From the NCBI RefSeq assembly GCF_026652115.1, contig NZ_JAPPSQ010000022.1, positions 1 through 58,527 on the forward strand: a stretch of 58,527 nt of DNA, in the 5' to 3' direction. Positions 52,211 through 58,527 of the stretch are shown here, piece by piece. The position numbers were made by a program, and so were the translations under genes. The DNA is from Algoriphagus sp. PAP.12 (GTDB taxonomy: Bacteria > Bacteroidota > Bacteroidia > Cytophagales > Cyclobacteriaceae). Below the pieces are notes generated by a model. That model saw only the letters and a program-made list of their open reading frames with translations. It did no database searches and had not been told where the DNA came from. How positions within the stretch are numbered: position 1 is the first letter of the stretch; each line of letters starts with the position of its first letter.

Positions 52211-52986
52211 TAGTCTAAGATGAAATGTGATTTTTCAGCTGGGTAGTCAAAGAATACGATTCCGCATTCATAAAAATCTAAAGTCAACTTTACTAGGGTG
52301 TGCTCTTTGATTTCCTTCCAAGCTTTTTCCATACCTTTTGACCAATGTATATCGCCTACAGCTATTATGCTTTTGGAATGGGTGTGTTTTACCAGGTTTT
52401 GAAAATAATTGACTGTCCCCTCATAGGTATGGTTTGCATCGATCAATGCAAAGTCAATTGGCGAAATTTCTTCTAAAAAATCCGGAAGATTAGTTTCAAT
52501 GGGGCCAATTATAGGGGTGATGTTTTCTGGTAAATCCTTCTCAAATGCAACCTTAGCCAGCTCCTTTGATCCCTCAAAAGTATAAACCTTCCCTTTGCAG
52601 ACTTTGCTCAAGTATCGAGCATTTAGCCCCATGCAAGTTCCTAATTCAAGAATTGTGTTAGTGGGAGTTAAACTAGCGAAGTATTGGTACAGTTGATTGA
52701 ATTTTCTAGATGAAGTAGAATACTTGGTTACCCTTGAGATTTTTCGATGCATTCCGGGGACTTTCTTTGATCCAGCGCCCAAATCCAATATTTCTATTTC
52801 ACGATTGTCATGAAGGAAATTAATTCGGATATCCTCTATATCAAGATCTTGTTCTTTTTTAACCTCTGAAAATGCCTTTAGACCCTCAAATAGTTGAAAG
52901 ACTTTTGGACTTTGTAATGAATGGCGATCTTGTTTGAGAAGCCAGTGATTTAGATAGGAAAAGAAGGGGTGAGATTTTGAACCCAA
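52207..52986 (-). CDS. Class I SAM-dependent methyltransferase (Methyltransf_24 type)
   Basis: A 259-residue O-methyltransferase-like protein. SAM motif I is TILELGTCMGLNARYLS (about 111-127), then VYTFEGSKELAKVAFEK and the acidic motif PIDFALIDANHTYEGTV. The start must be TTG at 52986: an in-frame TAA lies three codons upstream and the next Met is residue 78, inside the domain. It is two bases after the apaG stop (TAATCTTG), so translation is likely coupled. Substrate unknown. Confidence 0.87.
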   Translation of the reverse strand: MGSKSHPFFSYLNHWLLKQDRHSLQSPKVFQLFEGLKAFSEVKKEQDLDIEDIRINFLHDNREIEILDLGAGSKKVPGMHRKISRVTKYSTSSRKFNQLYQYFASLTPTNTILELGTCMGLNARYLSKVCKGKVYTFEGSKELAKVAFEKDLPENITPIIGPIETNLPDFLEEISPIDFALIDANHTYEGTVNYFQNLVKHTHSKSIIAVGDIHWSKGMEKAWKEIKEHTLVKLTLDFYECGIVFFDYPAEKSHFILDY

Positions 52987-52988
52987 GA

Positions 52989-53375
52989 TTAATTATGAAA
53001 AATATTGGCAATCATCTGAAATTCTGGGACGGTAACCTCTATATTTTTGCCATCAAATAGCTTTTGCATGCTATATGAGCCTCTCATTTTACCCATACCA
53101 GATTTCAAATTGCAACCAGAAACATAACTGTGAGATTGTCCAGGTTCCAAAATTGGCTGTTGCCCAACTACGCCATCACCCTCTACGATTTTAGTGGTTT
53201 CAGCGGCATCGGATATCACCCATTTTCTTCTTAAAAGTTGAACAGTATGAGTACTTTTGTTTTGAATGGTTACTTTGTAGGTAAAAACGTAATGGTGCTG
53301 TAAAGGGCTCGAGAACTCAGCCTGATAAGTTACTTCTACGCTTACTTCTATCCCGTTGGTGATAGCTGTTACCAT
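52989..53375 (-). CDS. apaG: ApaG domain protein
   Basis: A 128-residue ApaG protein with a fibronectin-like beta fold: VSVEVTYQAEFSSPLQHHYVFTYKVTIQN, VQLLRRKWVISDA, VVGQQPILEPGQSHSYVSG and KMRGSYSMQ. ApaG is linked to divalent metal and dinucleotide polyphosphate metabolism, but its biochemical role is unsettled. It has a near-perfect promoter 20 bases upstream and is followed in the operon by the methyltransferase. Confidence 0.95.
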   Translation of the reverse strand: MVTAITNGIEVSVEVTYQAEFSSPLQHHYVFTYKVTIQNKSTHTVQLLRRKWVISDAAETTKIVEGDGVVGQQPILEPGQSHSYVSGCNLKSGMGKMRGSYSMQKLFDGKNIEVTVPEFQMIANIFHN

Positions 53376-53395
53376 GATATCATCTTAAAAGTTAG

Positions 53396-53425
53396 CAAAT
53401 ATACAACGAATTCTTTGAATATCAA
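53396..53425 (-). promoter_or_regulatory. Consensus promoter of apaG
   Basis: On the minus strand TTG (53425-53423), exactly 19 bases, TATATTTG (53403-53396). It matches TTG-N19-TAnnTTTG without mismatch. Transcription would begin near 53389, giving a leader of about 14 bases. Confidence 0.85.
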
Positions 53426-53435
53426 TATAATATAA

Positions 53436-54098
53436 ATGGATGTCAAAATTGAAGAAAGTTGGAAAGAGATTTTAGGTACAACTTTCGACCAGCCTTATTT
53501 TCAAAATTTAGTAGCCTTTGTGAAGGACGAATATTCCAAAGGAAAAGTTTTTCCTCCAGGTAAAGATATTTTCAATGCTTTTGATTACTGTCCTGTTGAT
53601 CAGGTTAAAGTTGTGATTTTGGGACAAGACCCATATCATGGCGATGGCCAAGCACACGGATTGTCATTTTCTGTAAAACCTGGAGTTCCCTTTCCGCCAA
53701 GTTTAATGAATATTTTCAAAGAAATTAAAGCAGATCTGGGGAAGGATATGCCTCCAAATGGGGACTTGAGCAGATGGGCAAAGCAGGGTGTGTTTTTGCT
53801 AAACGCCACATTGACAGTGAGAGCGCATCAGGCCGGCTCACATCAGAAAAAAGGTTGGGAAGAATTCACTGATTCTGTGATTCGCAGTATTAGCCAAGAG
53901 AGAGAAGATGTTGTGTTTTTGCTTTGGGGTGCATATGCTCAAAAGAAAGCGGATCTGATAGATTCGAATAAGCATTTGATTTTAAAAGCTCCTCATCCAA
54001 GTCCTCTTTCGGCTCATAGGGGTTTTTTAGGTTGCAGACATTTTTCAAAAGCCAATGAGTATTTGAGCTCGAAAGGGATAGATCCAATTGTCTGGTAA
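53436..54098 (+). CDS. ung: Uracil-DNA glycosylase
   Basis: A 220-residue family 1 enzyme removing uracil from DNA. The catalytic water-activating loop is GQDPYHGDGQAHGLSFSV (Asp65), with the Pro-rich PFPPSLMNIFKEI, uracil-binding FLLNATLTVR and the Leu-intercalation loop HPSPLSAHRGFLGCRHF. The length fits. It is divergent from apaG with 60 bases between starts. Confidence 0.97.
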   Translation: MDVKIEESWKEILGTTFDQPYFQNLVAFVKDEYSKGKVFPPGKDIFNAFDYCPVDQVKVVILGQDPYHGDGQAHGLSFSVKPGVPFPPSLMNIFKEIKADLGKDMPPNGDLSRWAKQGVFLLNATLTVRAHQAGSHQKKGWEEFTDSVIRSISQEREDVVFLLWGAYAQKKADLIDSNKHLILKAPHPSPLSAHRGFLGCRHFSKANEYLSSKGIDPIVW

Positions 54099-54135
54099 AA
54101 ACAAAAGGCACATCATTTTGACAGCCTTTTGTTTT
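54098..54135. terminator. Bidirectional terminator between ung and lepB
   Basis: A perfect 12-base inverted repeat AAAACAAAAGGC (54098-54109) / GCCTTTTGTTTT (54124-54135). It serves the convergent ends of ung and the parA-lepB operon. Confidence 0.85.
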
Positions 54136-54137
54136 AT

Positions 54138-55211
54138 TTAATTAATTCCTTTGAAAATTCTGCTCCATCTTATTTTGCTAAACATCGATTCGTACTTGTC
54201 AAGGGAAAGCCATAAGAACCACGCTTTTCCTACAATGTGATCTTCTGGGACAAAGCCCCAATAGCGTGAGTCCAAAGAATCATGTCTATTGTCTCCCATC
54301 ATGAAATAATAATCTTGTTGGAAAGTATAACTGTCTACTTTTTGTCCAGCTATAAAAAGCTCTTGACCTTTTACTTCTACTTGATCATGACCTTCATAAT
54401 GAAGGATTGTAAAGCCGTAGCGATCTACATTATCTGGAGTCATTTCGATTGTCCAACCTTCACCTGGGACAGTTAGTGGTCCATATTGGTCTCTATTCCA
54501 TTTGGAGGCATAAGCTTCTGGGAAAATTCGATCTTCTCCACCTGGAGGCATGATTCTCTTGGCAACTTTGGTTACCACTGGAGAAGCCTCAAGCCGTGCT
54601 ATGATTTCATCCGTCGCAAAAACCCAATAACCTGATCCGTCAGAGAATGCAAAATAATCCTCCTGTCCAATTCCGTAGTCTTTGAAAAAGTCAAGGTTTA
54701 AAGGACGGTTGGTCAAGACGTCATAAGAGTACTGCATTTCCTCAGGTTTCAAAGCTGGTTGACCAGAGATTGAGAGATTCCCATCTTTAATTTCAATTAC
54801 ATCACCTGGTACACCAACAGCCCTTTTGATATAATTCGTTTTCAGGTCGTTTGGATACTGAAATTCAACCGGATAATTAAATACTACCACATCGTTTCTT
54901 TCAACATCCGAAAAACCAGGAAGTCTATAATAAGGAAGCTGTATTGCATCAGAATAAGATGGTATTTCTGTCCCCCACACTTTTTGATGAGTCAATGGTA
55001 CCTGGAGTGGAGTTTTAGGAATCCTGGTTCCGTAATGCATTTTACTTACGAAAAGGAAATCACCCACTAGAAGGGTTTTTTCCATGGAGGCAGTTGGAAT
55101 AGTAAAGGGCTCTAAAAGCAACCATCGGATCAAACTTGCCGCAACAACCGCAAATACCAATGCGTCAATCCACTCCCGTGCTGCCGATTTTTTTTGTTTT
55201 GTCTTACTCAT
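54138..55211 (-). CDS. lepB: Signal peptidase I
   Basis: A 357-residue membrane protease that removes signal peptides. One N-terminal membrane helix (about 16-35) is followed by PFTIPTASMEKTLLVGDFLF with catalytic Ser42. The catalytic Lys is in TNYIKRAVGVPGD, and box E reads YFMMGDNRHDSLDSRYWGFV. The protein is longer than typical (about 100 extra residues between boxes D and E), as in other Bacteroidota LepB. The ATG at 55211 is chosen; an in-frame TTG at 55226 overlapping the dapB stop is possible. Last gene of the par-dapB operon. Confidence 0.95.
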   Translation of the reverse strand: MSKTKQKKSAAREWIDALVFAVVAASLIRWLLLEPFTIPTASMEKTLLVGDFLFVSKMHYGTRIPKTPLQVPLTHQKVWGTEIPSYSDAIQLPYYRLPGFSDVERNDVVVFNYPVEFQYPNDLKTNYIKRAVGVPGDVIEIKDGNLSISGQPALKPEEMQYSYDVLTNRPLNLDFFKDYGIGQEDYFAFSDGSGYWVFATDEIIARLEASPVVTKVAKRIMPPGGEDRIFPEAYASKWNRDQYGPLTVPGEGWTIEMTPDNVDRYGFTILHYEGHDQVEVKGQELFIAGQKVDSYTFQQDYYFMMGDNRHDSLDSRYWGFVPEDHIVGKAWFLWLSLDKYESMFSKIRWSRIFKGIN

Positions 55212-55222
55212 GAGTTTAAGGT

Positions 55223-55945
55223 TCAAAAAGAAAGGAAATCATTCATGGAAAGGACTCCTTTTTTGCCTTGGATCCATTCCGCCACCAAAACTGCGCCAAG
55301 GGCAAACCCCTGTCTGCTATGGGCTGTATGGGAGATTTCAATATCGTCTATTTCAGATTGATATCTAATGATATGAGTACCAGGGGCCGGATCAATTCTT
55401 TTAGAGGTGATTGGAAGTGATTGTTCGCTTCCGTCCATTTCTCCGGTCAAATACCAATCTTTAAAATCAGCTTTATTGTCAATAATTCCTTCCGCCAAAG
55501 TGATAGCGGTGCCTGATGGTGCATCTTTCTTTGCAGTATGGTGAATTTCTTCGATGCTTGCAGTGTACCCGGTTGTCTCATTCATGAGTTTGGCTAAAAA
55601 CTCATTGACTTTGAAAAAGATATTAACCCCGATGCTATAATTGGAAGCATAAAAGAAAGCTCCGTTTTTTTCTGCAGTTAGGACATCTAGTTCAGGCTTT
55701 TTTTCTAGCCAGCCAGTCGTGCCGGATAAAATAGGGATTCCGTTTTCAAGGCACCATTTGATGTTTTCAACAGCAGCTTCAGGTTGGCTAAATTCAATCG
55801 CAGCATCGATTTGGGATGCGTCTAGTTGATCCAACTCTGATCTGTTGTCGATATTAATTTTTCCTGCAAGGCTATGTCCTCTTGATTCAGCGATCTGTCC
55901 GATCAGATGGCCCATTTTTCCATAGCCCAATAGTAATATGTTCAT
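55223..55945 (-). CDS. dapB: 4-hydroxy-tetrahydrodipicolinate reductase
   Basis: A 240-residue enzyme of the lysine/diaminopimelate pathway. The NAD(P) loop is MNILLLGYGKMGHLIG, followed by FSQPEAAVENI, LSGTTGW, the substrate region ASNYSIGVNIFFKVNEFLAK and the signature EEIHHTAKKDAPSGTAITLA with catalytic His/Lys. Its ATG overlaps the stop of the DUF5683 gene by one base. Confidence 0.96.
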   Translation of the reverse strand: MNILLLGYGKMGHLIGQIAESRGHSLAGKINIDNRSELDQLDASQIDAAIEFSQPEAAVENIKWCLENGIPILSGTTGWLEKKPELDVLTAEKNGAFFYASNYSIGVNIFFKVNEFLAKLMNETTGYTASIEEIHHTAKKDAPSGTAITLAEGIIDNKADFKDWYLTGEMDGSEQSLPITSKRIDPAPGTHIIRYQSEIDDIEISHTAHSRQGFALGAVLVAEWIQGKKGVLSMNDFLSF

Positions 55946-56556
55946 TATTTGAATTTTAATTTTAAAGTTAGTCCCATCTGTTGATTTTGGGCAGAAAATG
56001 AACCGAAATTTGGTTCAAAGCCCAAAGCTAAGTCTTCTGAGATATCAAAACCAGATAGATGTGCATCAACATTGGCATCAATAATATTTAATGCATAAAT
56101 CCCTGCCATTAATAGGATAGTGAGATCTCTATTACTCCTCCAATAGTCTACATTCCTCACCAGAGCTTCTCTATTTAAGTTGGGAAAAGCATTCGTGTCA
56201 CCATCGTCATAAGCGAATAAAGCTTCTCTGAAAACTTGGTATCGCTTATTGTTGAATCCAATGAAATAAATGTCTGTAATGAATCCTGCGTAGAGGATAG
56301 GTACTTTCCATGCTTTGCCATTATAAACTTGTCCTGCGCCTGGCAAAATGGCTGAGAGGAGCGTTGCTTTCCTCGGATCCTTAGGAAGAGAAGAATAATC
56401 AGGCTTTTCTTCCTTCTTTTTAATCTTTTCAGTCTTTACCTCTGCCTCATTTTGAGCTAAAACCGGTTGAAACAGCAATAAACCAAAAAACAAAAGTCCC
56501 AAGGAAATCCATGGGGCTTTGCTTTTCGCTAAGAAATGTTGTTTTGTTGGTTTCAA
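55945..56556 (-). CDS. DUF5683 domain membrane protein
   Basis: A 203-residue exported or membrane protein of the Bacteroidota DUF5683 group. The N-terminal hydrophobic segment ends in PVLAQ, then comes a Lys/Glu-rich linker, then DPRKATLLSAILPGAGQVYN (the DUF5683 signature) and hydrophobic segments near 90-105 and 150-165. The start must be TTG at 56556: an in-frame TGA lies five codons upstream and no ATG precedes the signature. It follows the parB stop by two bases (TAATCTTG). Function unknown; its place between parB and dapB is conserved in the phylum (from memory). Confidence 0.85.
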   Translation of the reverse strand: MKPTKQHFLAKSKAPWISLGLLFFGLLLFQPVLAQNEAEVKTEKIKKKEEKPDYSSLPKDPRKATLLSAILPGAGQVYNGKAWKVPILYAGFITDIYFIGFNNKRYQVFREALFAYDDGDTNAFPNLNREALVRNVDYWRSNRDLTILLMAGIYALNIIDANVDAHLSGFDISEDLALGFEPNFGSFSAQNQQMGLTLKLKFK

Positions 56557-56558
56557 GA

Positions 56559-57476
56559 TTAAATGATTTCAAGGATTTCAAGAATCCTATTTAGATCTGA
56601 AGCTGATGTGAAAGGGATTTTAATCTCACCCTTATTTTTATCGTTCGCTTTAAGGTTGACTTTGGTTCCAAAATGAGAAGCCAGTCTCTGCTGGATTTTG
56701 TTCATTTCATATTTCCGAACAGGATCCAGATTTGGTTCAGATTTTTTCTCTGGTTTACCCTCATTCAACGCTTTTACCAAAGCTTCTACTTTCCTTACGC
56801 TTAGTTCTTCCTCAACAGCCTTTTTGAAGATAGCCAACTGTTTTTCTACATCTTCGATGTTGATCAAAGCTCTGGCATGCCCCATGGAGATCTGTTGATC
56901 TCTGATCGCGGCTTGGATTGTAGGAGGTAATTTGAGGAGTCTTAGGTAATTGTTGACAGTGGTTCTGTTTTTACCGACTCTGTCCCCGAGCTGTTCTTGC
57001 TTCAAATCACACTCTGCCAAAAGGCGCTGATAAGAATGGGCAATTTCCAATGCATTCAGGTTTTCCCTCTGAATGTTCTCAATCAATGCCATTTCCAGCA
57101 TTTGCTGGTCATTAGCAGTCCTTACGTACGCAGGAATTTTCTCCAGCCCTGCAATTTTGGAAGCTTGGAATCTTCTTTCACCAGATATCAACTGATATTC
57201 ATTCTGATCCAGTTTTCTGACGGTGATAGGCTGAATGATCCCTTGAACTTTGATGGATTCAGCAAGTTCTGCCAAAGCATCTTTATCAAAATGAGTCCTT
57301 GGTTGATATGGGTTAACCTGGATTTCTTCTAGTTTAATTTCGAAGATTCCAGTTTTAACTACTTCAGGAAGAATTTCTTCTGTTTTTGTACTATTCTTGG
57401 CAGGGCTGTCTTCCAATAAAGCGCCTAGCCCTCTTCCTAGGGCAGATTTTTTCCGGGTAGGTTTTTGATCAGCCAT
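56559..57476 (-). CDS. parB: Chromosome partitioning protein ParB
   Basis: A 305-residue CTPase clamp that loads at parS. N-terminal ParA-contact motif KKSALGRGLGALLED (8-22); CTP/Srx-like domain about 45-135 with NPYQPRTHFD and GERRFQAS; helix-turn-helix QEQLGDRVGKNRTTVNNYLR; C-terminal dimerisation segment. It is one base after parA. No convincing parS site was found in the window. Confidence 0.97.
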   Translation of the reverse strand: MADQKPTRKKSALGRGLGALLEDSPAKNSTKTEEILPEVVKTGIFEIKLEEIQVNPYQPRTHFDKDALAELAESIKVQGIIQPITVRKLDQNEYQLISGERRFQASKIAGLEKIPAYVRTANDQQMLEMALIENIQRENLNALEIAHSYQRLLAECDLKQEQLGDRVGKNRTTVNNYLRLLKLPPTIQAAIRDQQISMGHARALINIEDVEKQLAIFKKAVEEELSVRKVEALVKALNEGKPEKKSEPNLDPVRKYEMNKIQQRLASHFGTKVNLKANDKNKGEIKIPFTSASDLNRILEILEII

Positions 57477-57477
57477 G

Positions 57478-58260
57478 TTATGAATTTACTTTTTGAAGGC
57501 CATTTTTCTGTGCGATTTCACTGGCCAAATTTAAATAAGCGACAGCTCCTTTTCCATCAGCATCGAAAGCAATTGCAGGCATCCCGAAACTCGGTGCTTC
57601 AGATAGCCTTACATTTCGAGGGATGATGGTGTCGAACACCATATTTTTAAAGTGAACTTTCACTTCTTCTACCACTTGATTGGACAATCGCAATCTCACG
57701 TCATACATTGTAAGTAAGATTCCTTCTATTTCCAAGTCTGGATTCAAACGAGTCTGGATAATTTTTATTGTATTGAGCAATTTACCCAAACCCTCCAATG
57801 CAAAATACTCACATTGAACGGGTATAATTACCGAATTAGCAGCTGTTAATGCGTTGATGGTAATCAAGCCCAAAGAAGGGGAGCAGTCAATGATAATAAA
57901 GTCATAATCATCCTTCAAAGGTGTAATGACTTCTTTCATTTTTTCTTCTCGATTATCCATATTGATCATCTCGACCTCAGCACCTACCAAGTCAATATGT
58001 GAAGGTACCAAATCAAGATTTTCTATTTCAGTCTTTAGGATGATTTCCTTTACATCTATCCCATCTACCATGCATTCATAAATGCTTGTAGAGATTGATT
58101 TAGGGTCATGTCCAACACCAGAAGTTGTATTAGCTTGTGGATCGGCATCAATAACCAGGGTTTTATGCTCCAGAACTGCTAAACTGGCTGCCAGATTCAT
58201 GGCGGTTGTTGTTTTTCCAACTCCTCCTTTCTGATTGGCTATCGCAATTATTTTTCCCAT
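57478..58260 (-). CDS. parA: Chromosome partitioning ATPase ParA/Soj
   Basis: A 260-residue deviant Walker ATPase: KGGVGKTTTAMNLA (about 10-24), LVIDADPQANTTSGVG, YDFIIIDCSPSLGLITINAL and a conserved Arg-rich C-terminal region for DNA binding. It has no extra N-terminal HTH, so it is the chromosomal Soj type. First gene of parA-parB-DUF5683-dapB-lepB; all junctions are 11 bases or shorter. Confidence 0.97.
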   Translation of the reverse strand: MGKIIAIANQKGGVGKTTTAMNLAASLAVLEHKTLVIDADPQANTTSGVGHDPKSISTSIYECMVDGIDVKEIILKTEIENLDLVPSHIDLVGAEVEMINMDNREEKMKEVITPLKDDYDFIIIDCSPSLGLITINALTAANSVIIPVQCEYFALEGLGKLLNTIKIIQTRLNPDLEIEGILLTMYDVRLRLSNQVVEEVKVHFKNMVFDTIIPRNVRLSEAPSFGMPAIAFDADGKGAVAYLNLASEIAQKNGLQKVNS

Positions 58261-58527
58261 GGTTGTGTTTAAAATTTAATCTCAATATTAAGCAAATTCC
58301 ATTCTTTATCGACCTTGAGGCCTCCTTTTTTTATCCACATATTCTCAACGTGCCGGGACAGGAATTGACTGGAATAGTTGAGAAATACTTCTAAATAAGC
58401 TTAAATATCAAAGTTTTATTTTTTTAGTATTGTAGATAAAGTCAGATGTTAAATTTTCTTGTTTATCAAAACTGGTCTGATTCAAAGGTTTGCATTAGCC
58501 ATTAAAAAAAGGCCCGAAGGCCTTTTC
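58261..58527. other. Intergenic region upstream of parA up to the window edge
   Basis: 267 bases with no gene. It holds a perfect DnaA-box sequence TTATCCACA at 58331-58339, an AT-rich stretch at 58380-58460, and at the edge a hairpin AAAAGGCC (58507-58514) / GGCCTTTT (58519-58526) that looks like a terminator for a gene beyond the window. A clear parA promoter was not found. Confidence 0.5.
58507..58526. terminator. Terminator hairpin at the window edge
   Basis: AAAAGGCC / GGCCTTTT with loop CGAA. The A run on its left would be a T run on the minus strand, so it probably ends a minus-strand gene outside the window. Confidence 0.65.

Noticed and set aside
1..58527. CRISPR arrays, insertion sequences, prophage genes, type IX secretion C-terminal tags
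   Set aside because: No spaced repeat array, transposase, integrase or phage structural gene was seen, and none of the exported proteins ends in a recognisable type IX sorting domain.

Overview
The window is a piece of a Bacteroidota chromosome, most likely a Cytophagales/Cyclobacteriaceae member of the Algoriphagus type. This rests on two SusC/SusD outer-membrane pairs, large TonB-linked barrels with carboxypeptidase-regulatory N-domains, TAnnTTTG-type -7 promoter boxes, starts without Shine-Dalgarno sites, LytS/LytT and LuxR-type two-component systems, and the order parA-parB-DUF5683-dapB-lepB. No rRNA, phage, insertion sequence or CRISPR array was seen. The genus is inferred, not shown.

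Layout. 0.1-5.1 kb (minus): susC-susD operon closed by a terminator. 5.6-11.5 kb (plus, divergent): LuxR-type response regulator, BadF-type amino-sugar kinase, and a 1372-residue soluble AAA/TPR/GAF histidine kinase. 11.5-12.6 kb: tandem pair of small lipoproteins. 12.6-17.2 kb: LytT/LytS pair divergent from an outer-membrane beta-barrel protein. 17.3-20.2 kb (minus): rhodanese, aldehyde dehydrogenase, pyruvate dehydrogenase E1 beta. 20.2-26.3 kb: phosphodiesterase, a 48-residue basic protein, hisS, ybaB-glycosyltransferase, a PspC protein and an OmpA-like/TPR protein.

26.8-39.6 kb is the main accessory locus. It holds a second susC-susD pair, a large FG-GAP/UnbV lipoprotein, a convergent creatininase-family amidohydrolase, and a translationally coupled run of glycosylasparaginase, CutC and a cytochrome-c/FG-GAP lipoprotein. 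The gene set suggests uptake and breakdown of a GlcNAc-asparagine or similar amide-linked compound; this is inference from content and order.

39.7-58.5 kb is mostly core: CBS protein, metZ behind a SAM-I riboswitch, pth, prs-rplY, an M14 peptidase, EcsC and Crp/Fnr proteins, tRNA-Gln, rpsF-rpsR-rplI, a coiled-coil membrane protein, two methyltransferases, apaG, ung, and the parA-parB-DUF5683-dapB-lepB operon.

Points worth following: the SusCD / LuxR regulator / sugar kinase / soluble giant kinase module with repeated ATCCCTG elements; the glycosylasparaginase-CutC-cytochrome cluster; an identical TACCCAATCTA leader directly before two start codons of the second SusCD locus; two operon junctions with the same TAATCTTG sequence that force TTG starts; and an orphan plus-strand terminator near 43.95 kb.
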